The translations under genes were made by a program, and so were the position numbers. A DNA stretch of 60,120 nucleotides. Origin: Enhygromyxa salina. GTDB taxonomy: Bacteria > Myxococcota_A > Polyangia > Nannocystales > Nannocystaceae. Every line of letters starts with the position of its first letter. Positions within the stretch are counted from its first letter, which is position 1. Shown here piece after piece: positions 54,818 to 60,120 of this stretch. Below the pieces are notes generated by a model. That model was not told the DNA's origin. It saw nothing but the letters and a program-made list of their open reading frames with translations, and did no database searches. Where the stretch lies: contig NZ_PVNK01000308.1 in assembly GCF_002994615.1 (NCBI RefSeq), forward strand, positions 1 through 60,120. The letters run 5' to 3'.

Positions 54818-54846
54818 AGGGTAGGGCGCTGACCTGCTCACAGCAA
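54818..54846 (-). promoter_or_regulatory. Promoter TTGCTG-N17-TACCCT of the DsbD-N gene
   Basis: On the minus strand: TTGCTG (54841-54846), 17 bp, TACCCT (54818-54823), 6 nt, GTG. Leaderless geometry. Confidence 0.6.
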
Positions 54847-54909
54847 CAGCGGCGCGCTCGATCATGGCGCGATCGCAGCCCGTGGCTCGGCGCCTGTCGA
54901 CGAAAGCTG

Positions 54910-54915
54910 TACCGT
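54910..54915 (+). promoter_or_regulatory. -10-like box TACCGT before the small secreted protein
   Basis: TACCGT then AGCCCC and GTG at 54922. No clear -35 box. Confidence 0.35.
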
Positions 54916-54921
54916 AGCCCC

Positions 54922-55215
54922 GTGGTGGCCCCCAACGCGCGCGCGAAGGCCCGACGACGCGGCTGGCTGATCGCCGCCGCGGTCACCGTCTCGATGCTCG
55001 CCGCCCCGGTCGCAACGGCCCCAGGCGTGGGCGCGACCTGTTCGCACGTCCTCGAGCTCGGCGAGCTCGCGGGCGAGCCGATCGAGGCCTCGGATCGGGA
55101 GCGGTGCGAGGCTCACTACGGCCAGCTGCGGGCGCGCCGAGGGCTGCTGCGCTGGACCTGGCTGTCGTGGTGCACGTGGGCCGCCGACAGCATCCCCGAA
55201 GCCGGCGCCTGTTGA
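54922..55215 (+). CDS. Small exported protein of unknown function
   Basis: 97 residues from GTG at 54922. Basic start, then a hydrophobic segment (GWLIAAAVTVSMLAAPVATA) like a signal peptide or anchor, then a polar part with four Cys (CSHVLELGELAGE, CEAHYG, SWCTWAADSI, AC). Not recognised. It precedes the kinase by 37 bp. Confidence 0.6.
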   Translation: MVAPNARAKARRRGWLIAAAVTVSMLAAPVATAPGVGATCSHVLELGELAGEPIEASDRERCEAHYGQLRARRGLLRWTWLSWCTWAADSIPEAGAC

Positions 55216-55252
55216 CACTCTGTTACCATTGGAAATCGGACGTCGCTGAGGC

Positions 55253-56881
55253 GTGACGAGCATGGCCGAGCAAAGCCCAGATCCCTTGCGCGAGGGTGCG
55301 CCGGCCTACGACGACTTCGAGGCCAAACGCGCGCGGATCGGTGTCGCGGCGGCGCTGTTCGGGCCGAGCGAAGACGAGCCCGAGCGCCTCAGCGTCGGCC
55401 GCTACGAGATCGACTCGCGGCTCGGGGCTGGCGGGATGGGGGTGGTCTTTCGCGCCCACGATCCGGACCTCGATCGCCCGGTCGCGGTCAAGCTGCTCCA
55501 CGCCGACTCGTCGGCCGACGACAAGGCCCGGGCCCGGATGCTGCGCGAGGCTCGGGCGCTGGCCAAGCTCTCGCACCCCAACGTGATCACCGTCTACGAC
55601 GTCGGGACCGAGGACGGGCAGGTGTTCGTGGCCATGGAGCTGGTCGCGGGTCCGGATCTGCGCCGCTGGCTCGACGGGCGCCGCTGCGCCCAGTGGCGCG
55701 CGACCCTCGAGCTGTTCATCGCCGCCGGGCGCGGGCTCGCGGCCGCCCACGAGGTCGCGCTGGTCCACCGCGACTTCAAGCCCGAGAACGTCCTCGTCGG
55801 CGACGATGGGCGCGTGCGCGTGCTCGACTTCGGCCTCGCCCGGGTCCATCGGCCCGTCGAGGCCCCGAGCACCGACGATCGCGAGCGCGCGCCCGCGCCG
55901 AGCTTGGCCCAGACCGACGGGGGCGCGGGCGCAGACGCAGATCTGGCCCACCTGCCGACCGCGGCCTTCGCCGGGGGGCTGACCGAGACCGGCGCGCTGA
56001 TCGGGACCCCGCTGTACATGGCGCCCGAGCTCTACCTCGGTCGCCCGGCCGACGCGCGCAGCGATCAATTCGCCTTTTGTGCCTCGCTCTACGAGGGCGT
56101 CTATCGCCAGCTGCCCTTTGGCTCGCGCAACATCTCGGCCCACGTCCAGGCGGTCTCGGACGGACGCGTGATCGAGCCCGACCCGGACTCGCCCGTGCCG
56201 CGGCGGCTGTGGCAGATCATCGCGCGGGGCCTCGATCCCGATCCTGACGCGCGCCATGACGACATGGCGGCGGTGCTCGTCGAGCTCGAGGCGGTGCTCG
56301 CCGAGCCGGTCGCTACCGAGCTGCCCGAGGCCGGGAGCTCGTGGCGGTGGTTTGGGGTCGCGGCGCTGGTGGTGGTCGCCGTCGTCGGGCTCGTCGGGTT
56401 GGAGCTCGGGCTGTTCGCTGGGCCCAATCGGGAGCCGGGCTCGTCGTCACCGGGGTCGGAGCCGGAGCCCGCGCCCGCCAGCGAGTCCGCGCAGGTCGCC
56501 GCGGCCGAGCCCGCTGTGTCCGAGCCGGGGGTGGTCGAGCCCGCCGCGTCCGAGCCGGGGGCCGATGCAGGGGCCGCGCTCGAGCTCGCGCTGGCCTCCG
56601 ACACCGGGGAGGTCGAGCCGGGCACCGACACCGGAGCGGAGGCCGAGCCCGAGCTGGCCGCGCCCGCGCCCGCGCCCGAGCTGCGCGGCTGGTGTCACCT
56701 CCACGAAGATCGCTACACCCTGCTCACGCGGACCAACACCCGGCGGGGCAGCTTCGAGCACGACGGCGTCTGCTTCACCTGCCGGGTCGAGCGACGTCGA
56801 AGCCGGACCCGCAATTTCTCACCGCGAGACTGCGCCGGCTACTCACTGTGCGGGAAAGCGAGCGCCGACGCGTGCAGCTGA
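55253..56881 (+). CDS. Ser/Thr protein kinase with transmembrane helix and Cys-rich tail
   Basis: 542 residues from GTG at 55253; ATG at 55262 is equally possible. Kinase domain (~48-340): LGAGGMGVVFRAHD, VAVKLL, HRDFKPENVLV, DFGLARV, GTPLYMAPELYLG. About 40 extra Ala/Asp-rich residues lie between DFG and GTPLYM. One helix (WFGVAALVVVAVVGLVGLEL, ~365), a Pro/Glu/Ala linker, then a small Cys domain (RGWCHLHED, FTCRVERRR, DCAGYSLCG). The next gene starts inside its last codons, so sensor domain and outer-membrane protein may act together. Confidence 0.9.
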   Translation: MTSMAEQSPDPLREGAPAYDDFEAKRARIGVAAALFGPSEDEPERLSVGRYEIDSRLGAGGMGVVFRAHDPDLDRPVAVKLLHADSSADDKARARMLREARALAKLSHPNVITVYDVGTEDGQVFVAMELVAGPDLRRWLDGRRCAQWRATLELFIAAGRGLAAAHEVALVHRDFKPENVLVGDDGRVRVLDFGLARVHRPVEAPSTDDRERAPAPSLAQTDGGAGADADLAHLPTAAFAGGLTETGALIGTPLYMAPELYLGRPADARSDQFAFCASLYEGVYRQLPFGSRNISAHVQAVSDGRVIEPDPDSPVPRRLWQIIARGLDPDPDARHDDMAAVLVELEAVLAEPVATELPEAGSSWRWFGVAALVVVAVVGLVGLELGLFAGPNREPGSSSPGSEPEPAPASESAQVAAAEPAVSEPGVVEPAASEPGADAGAALELALASDTGEVEPGTDTGAEAEPELAAPAPAPELRGWCHLHEDRYTLLTRTNTRRGSFEHDGVCFTCRVERRRSRTRNFSPRDCAGYSLCGKASADACS

Positions 56882-58932
56882 GCCGCGCCCCCAGGTTGCG
56901 CCGCTCGCGGGCGTGGGTCGTGGCCGCGGTCCTGCTCGCGGCCCTGCTGCTCCCGGCGCTGGCCCGGGCGGCCAAGCCCTACGGGGTCGTGACCGTCGAT
57001 CTGCGCCCGGAGGTCGGCGAGGTCCCGACCCACCTGTGCGTGGTCTCGCAGGGCGAGGGCCCGCGCACGCGTCAGCACCTCAGCGAGCTGCTGTCGAGCT
57101 CCGGGCCCGGTCGAGACGACGCCCAGGAGCCTGCCGCGGCCACCGAGCTGATCCTCGATCCCGCGACCTGGGGCGGCAGCGCCGAGGACGTCGCGTGTGA
57201 GGCCGGCGGCGCCTGCCTGCCTCGGATCGAGCTGCCCCTCGCCGGTCAGCAGGCCGACGATCTGTGGGTCGCGTGCACCTCCGACAGCCTCGTCGCCGAT
57301 CGCTCGGCCCGCGATCCTCGAGTGCTCGTCATGATGCTCGAGCACCTCGAGGGCTCGCCGCCGCAGCTCGAGTCGCTCAAGCTGACCGGCGGCGTGGTCA
57401 CGATCGGCGTCCAGGCAGATCTGAGCCGGATCGTCGTGACCGCCCGCAGCCTCGGCGGCCACTACGACGCCCACACCCGCGCGTTTCGGGCCGAGGAGGG
57501 CTCCGACCGCAGCGAGCTCGTGGTCTTGCCCCTGGCCCCGCGCTGCCATGGGGTCGAGGTCGAGCTGCCGGGCGTGCGCCTGCGCGAGTCCGATCGTGAT
57601 CGCCTCCGGTTGCGGGCCCACGAGGTCGAGCTCGACGCCCAGACCTGCGTCGGTCCGCTGCGGGGGTCGGCGCGGATGCGGGTGGAGCTGCCCCGGGCCG
57701 AGGGCTTCGGTCGACTCGAGGTCGAGCTGCCGCCGATCGCCGGCGAGACCCCCACGGCGACGCGCTTCGCCGCGAGCTGGGACACGGCCTGGCCCGAGGG
57801 GGAGCTGCGCCTCAACCCTCACCAGCTCGCGTTCATCTGGGCCCCGCCCGCGTGCGTGTGGGCCACGGGCACCTGCCCCGTCGCAAACATCGAGGGGGGG
57901 CTGAGCTGCGAGGCGACGCCCCTCGACGATGGCACCTGTCAGTACCTGTGCCCCGCAGGCGGCGACGAGGGCGAAGACGAGTGGGTCGACGTCTCGCCCC
58001 CGGTCGCGGTCAGCTTTCGGAAGGCCGACCCCGGCCAGCGCTGGACGGAGATCCTCCAGCGCCCCGGCCAGACCCTGTCGTCCTACGTCGAGAGCGATCA
58101 GATCTATCTTGGCGCGACCCTCGATGGCTGGAGCCGTCGGGTGCCCGGTAGCCGCATCACCCACGTCGAGCTGCTCGACAACGACGGGAGCTCGCGCAAG
58201 TACGCGGTCGAGGACGTCGACGAGCTGCGGATCCTGGCCGCGGGGGCCAGCTGCGATCCGCTCCGCTACCGCCTCGTCGGCGACCGCCGCTACCTCGAGG
58301 GCTCGGCCGAGATCCGCGACGGGGCGGTCGAGTTCGGCGAGGTCCACAAGACCGCGCGCTTGCTGACCTTCAACGTGATGCTGGCTCAAGGTGGCGGCAG
58401 CGCGGTCGTCTACGGTGGCGCCCCGGACGAGCTCGCGCGCCAGGTCTACTTCATGGCGATCGGTCAGCTCGCGGCCAATTTTCGCCCGCGAGATCCTCGC
58501 TATGCCCGCGTCGCCTACGAGCTGCGCCTGGGCGGGACCCTCGGTCAGTGGGGCTACTTTGGGGCCGGATCGATCGGCGAGGACCCGCGCCAGCTCGCCG
58601 CCAAGATCGCCTGGGCGCGGCTCTTGATCGAGCCGGCCGTGATCGTCGACGTGGTCCCGCCGCTGGCCCTGGGCTTCGGCGTCGGGGTTGGCGGGTCCTG
58701 GCCGATCAATCCCGGCGACATCGCCCACACCAGCCGCTTCAACTGGATCATCTCCCCGAGCCTCGACGCTCGCTTTGCCCTGCGCCGCTGGGTCGCGTTG
58801 GTCGTCCAGGGCCGATTGATGCTGCGCGAGCGGACCGCGGTCGCCGTCGACATCGTCGGCAACGAGCCGCGCTCGGAGCTGTTCGCGAACCTCTCGCTGG
58901 TCGGCCTCTACGGCGTGCAGTTCAGCTTTTAG
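56872..58932 (+). CDS. Exported protein with probable C-terminal outer-membrane beta-barrel
   Basis: 686 residues from GTG at 56872, overlapping the kinase stop by 10 bp (GTG at 56848 also possible). Signal peptide (AWVVAAVLLAALLLPALARA). The N-terminal two thirds look like beta-rich repeats with paired Cys (APPACVWATGTCPVANIEGG). The last ~160 residues alternate polar and aromatic strands (YELRLGGTLGQWGYFGAGSI, RWVALVVQGRLMLRE) and end in VGLYGVQFSF, a barrel-type terminal Phe. No family recognised. Coupled translation with a sensor kinase points to a signalling pair. Confidence 0.75.
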   Translation: MQLSRAPRLRRSRAWVVAAVLLAALLLPALARAAKPYGVVTVDLRPEVGEVPTHLCVVSQGEGPRTRQHLSELLSSSGPGRDDAQEPAAATELILDPATWGGSAEDVACEAGGACLPRIELPLAGQQADDLWVACTSDSLVADRSARDPRVLVMMLEHLEGSPPQLESLKLTGGVVTIGVQADLSRIVVTARSLGGHYDAHTRAFRAEEGSDRSELVVLPLAPRCHGVEVELPGVRLRESDRDRLRLRAHEVELDAQTCVGPLRGSARMRVELPRAEGFGRLEVELPPIAGETPTATRFAASWDTAWPEGELRLNPHQLAFIWAPPACVWATGTCPVANIEGGLSCEATPLDDGTCQYLCPAGGDEGEDEWVDVSPPVAVSFRKADPGQRWTEILQRPGQTLSSYVESDQIYLGATLDGWSRRVPGSRITHVELLDNDGSSRKYAVEDVDELRILAAGASCDPLRYRLVGDRRYLEGSAEIRDGAVEFGEVHKTARLLTFNVMLAQGGGSAVVYGGAPDELARQVYFMAIGQLAANFRPRDPRYARVAYELRLGGTLGQWGYFGAGSIGEDPRQLAAKIAWARLLIEPAVIVDVVPPLALGFGVGVGGSWPINPGDIAHTSRFNWIISPSLDARFALRRWVALVVQGRLMLRERTAVAVDIVGNEPRSELFANLSLVGLYGVQFSF

Positions 58933-59026
58933 TCGAGCCCCGGAGCGCTCGTCGCTCGCAAGGACCCGCGCAGGGGCAGGTCGGCCGCTCGGTCGGCCCG
59001 CTCGCTGCGAGCGTCGAGCGCCAACG

Positions 59027-59076
59027 GCAGGAGCGGCCCCAGACGTGCCTGGCGGCGTGAATTCAACCTGGTCGCC
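59027..59076 (+). repeat. 50-bp dispersed repeat, copy 2
   Basis: 48 of 50 bases match 13291-13340. It lies directly after the stop (59080) of the minus-strand gene and so may serve as its 3' end. Confidence 0.85.
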
Positions 59077-59079
59077 GCT

Positions 59080-60120
59080 TTAAAACGGTAGCCTGAAGCC
59101 GCCCCTCTTTTTCCTCTTCTTCTTCTTCGAAGACGACCGCTCGGCCTTGGCCGCGGCCTTGGGGTGGTTGGTCCTGAATTGAGCGCGGACCTGCTCGAGC
59201 TTGGCGTCGAGGCCCGCGCAGGCGCTCGCGTCTTCACCGACTCCCGGAGCCGCGGGGGCCACGAGGGCCTTGGTCATCAGCGCGTCGACGAAGTAGGGGT
59301 CGTCGCCCGCGGCGATGGTGTCGAGCGCGCTAGCGAAGGCCGCGCAGGGCGTCGGCGAGTCGCCTGCCTGGCTCAGATCGAGGGCCAGGTGTCGGCGCAG
59401 ATCGATGCGCGCGACCATGGCCGGCTCGTGCTGGAGCTCGTCGATGATCCGGTGGCGGGTGACGTAGGCGAGCTCGGCCTGGGTGTCGTTGATGACCTCG
59501 AGCAGGAAGGTGTGACCGAGGCCGCCGAGCCGGCGGACCGCCACGTCGATCGCGGTCTCGCGCAGCTTCTTGTCACGCAGGAGGTTGCGGAGCTCGGCCT
59601 CGAACTCGGTCCGAGCTGCGAGCGCGGGATCGGAGCCGGCCGCCTCGGCGTAGCGGTGCAGGGCCGTCACGCGGTTGGCCTCGCCCCCGGCCAGCGCGAG
59701 CGCGCGGCCCTCTCGCCACAAGAGGCCGCTGTCGCTCGGGAATTCGTCTCGCGTGCGCCGGATCAGCTCGAGGGCCGCGTCGGTGTCTTTGGCGCTGAGC
59801 AGGCGATCGATGTCGAGGTAGACCGCCTCGTCGGGGCTCGGGGCCGCGGCGTCGGAGCCCGTGCCCTCGCCCGAGGTCGCGCGCGAGTCGTCGGCCGAGA
59901 CGAGCTGCTCGCTGGTCTCGCTCGGGATCGCGGCGATGATGACCAGGACAGCGAGGACGCCGGCGCCGACAAAGAGCAAGACCCGCGGGAGCTTGCGCCG
60001 GGCTTGCGCGGGCTGGGCTTGCGCGGGCTGGGCCGCCGCGATCTGACCCGGGACCACGGTCGCGCCCGGAGCCAAAGCCGCGGCTGGGGGCGCGGCTGGG
60101 GCCGCGCCCCCAGCCGCGGC
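59080..60120 (-). CDS. Membrane-anchored protein, C-terminal part (probably of a Ser/Thr kinase), cut by the window edge
   Basis: The frame stays open to the right edge as an Ala/Pro-rich linker, so the start is outside. A helix (LPRVLLFVGAGVLAVLVIIA) is followed by about 280 residues of helical, TPR-like sequence (DIDRLLSAKDTDAALELIRR, SGLLWREGRALALAGGEANR). The tail is very basic (KKKKRKKRGG). In myxobacteria this layout is common in the region after a kinase domain, which is inference. Confidence 0.65.
   Translation of the reverse strand, partial: AAAGGAAPAAPPAAALAPGATVVPGQIAAAQPAQAQPAQARRKLPRVLLFVGAGVLAVLVIIAAIPSETSEQLVSADDSRATSGEGTGSDAAAPSPDEAVYLDIDRLLSAKDTDAALELIRRTRDEFPSDSGLLWREGRALALAGGEANRVTALHRYAEAAGSDPALAARTEFEAELRNLLRDKKLRETAIDVAVRRLGGLGHTFLLEVINDTQAELAYVTRHRIIDELQHEPAMVARIDLRRHLALDLSQAGDSPTPCAAFASALDTIAAGDDPYFVDALMTKALVAPAAPGVGEDASACAGLDAKLEQVRAQFRTNHPKAAAKAERSSSKKKKRKKRGGFRLPF

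Overview
The window is high-GC DNA (roughly 70% by eye) from a myxobacterium, most likely of the Nannocystis/Enhygromyxa/Plesiocystis type. The signs are five Ser/Thr protein kinases (one of them cut by the edge), many lipoproteins and secreted proteins with long Gly-Asp linkers, a DUF2330 protein with a MYXO-CTERM-like tail, an isobutyryl-CoA mutase fusion (IcmF), and dense packing with small convergent overlaps. No name can be proved from the sequence alone. I see no phage, complete insertion sequence, rRNA or CRISPR array.

Layout. 1-6.7 kb: a partial FIST sensor, a TGS1-like methyltransferase, a Ser/Thr kinase, a lipoprotein, an S1-domain RNA-binding protein and a PEGA kinase. 6.9-10.3 kb: icmF. 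10.3-15.8 kb: surface proteins (M1-like peptidase lipoprotein, extensin-like lipoprotein, DUF2330 protein, small membrane protein). 15.8-25.9 kb: HD phosphohydrolase, lipoprotein, Na+/solute symporter, PhoU, TrmO, GNAT, fatty acid desaturase, VWA lipoprotein, TerB-like protein and an archaeal-type GAPDH homologue. 26.1-30.5 kb, an accessory island: four tandem paralogues of a 44-47 residue single-span membrane protein, each with its own promoter, then a small membrane protein coupled to a 951-residue tRNA-guanine-transglycosylase-like protein with an OB-fold tail. 31-38.5 kb: response regulator and histidine kinase pair, thioredoxin, two envelope proteins. 38.6-44.7 kb: Lon, small membrane proteins, a secreted Cys-rich protein, a kinase, tRNA-Lys and tRNA-Glu. 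44.8-52.6 kb: lipoproteins, a DUF4863 protein, a Nudix hydrolase and the tetrapyrrole set hemX-hemA-hemC. 52.7-60.1 kb: a redoxin/DsbD-N pair, a kinase coupled to an outer-membrane protein, and the C-terminal part of a further membrane protein.

Three signals cut across the genes. (1) A palindromic element of about 160 bp occurs three times; two copies lie inside genes, read through in different frames, one of them in the activation segment of a kinase. (2) About fifteen genes have a -10-like box (TAnnnT) only 6-7 nt before the start codon, which predicts leaderless mRNAs; several also have a TTG-type -35 box 16-18 bp upstream. (3) The four small-protein genes repeat the whole unit (promoter, start, protein) with this same geometry. 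The best candidates for something undescribed are the small-protein array and the TGT-like/OB-fold protein with its coupled membrane partner.
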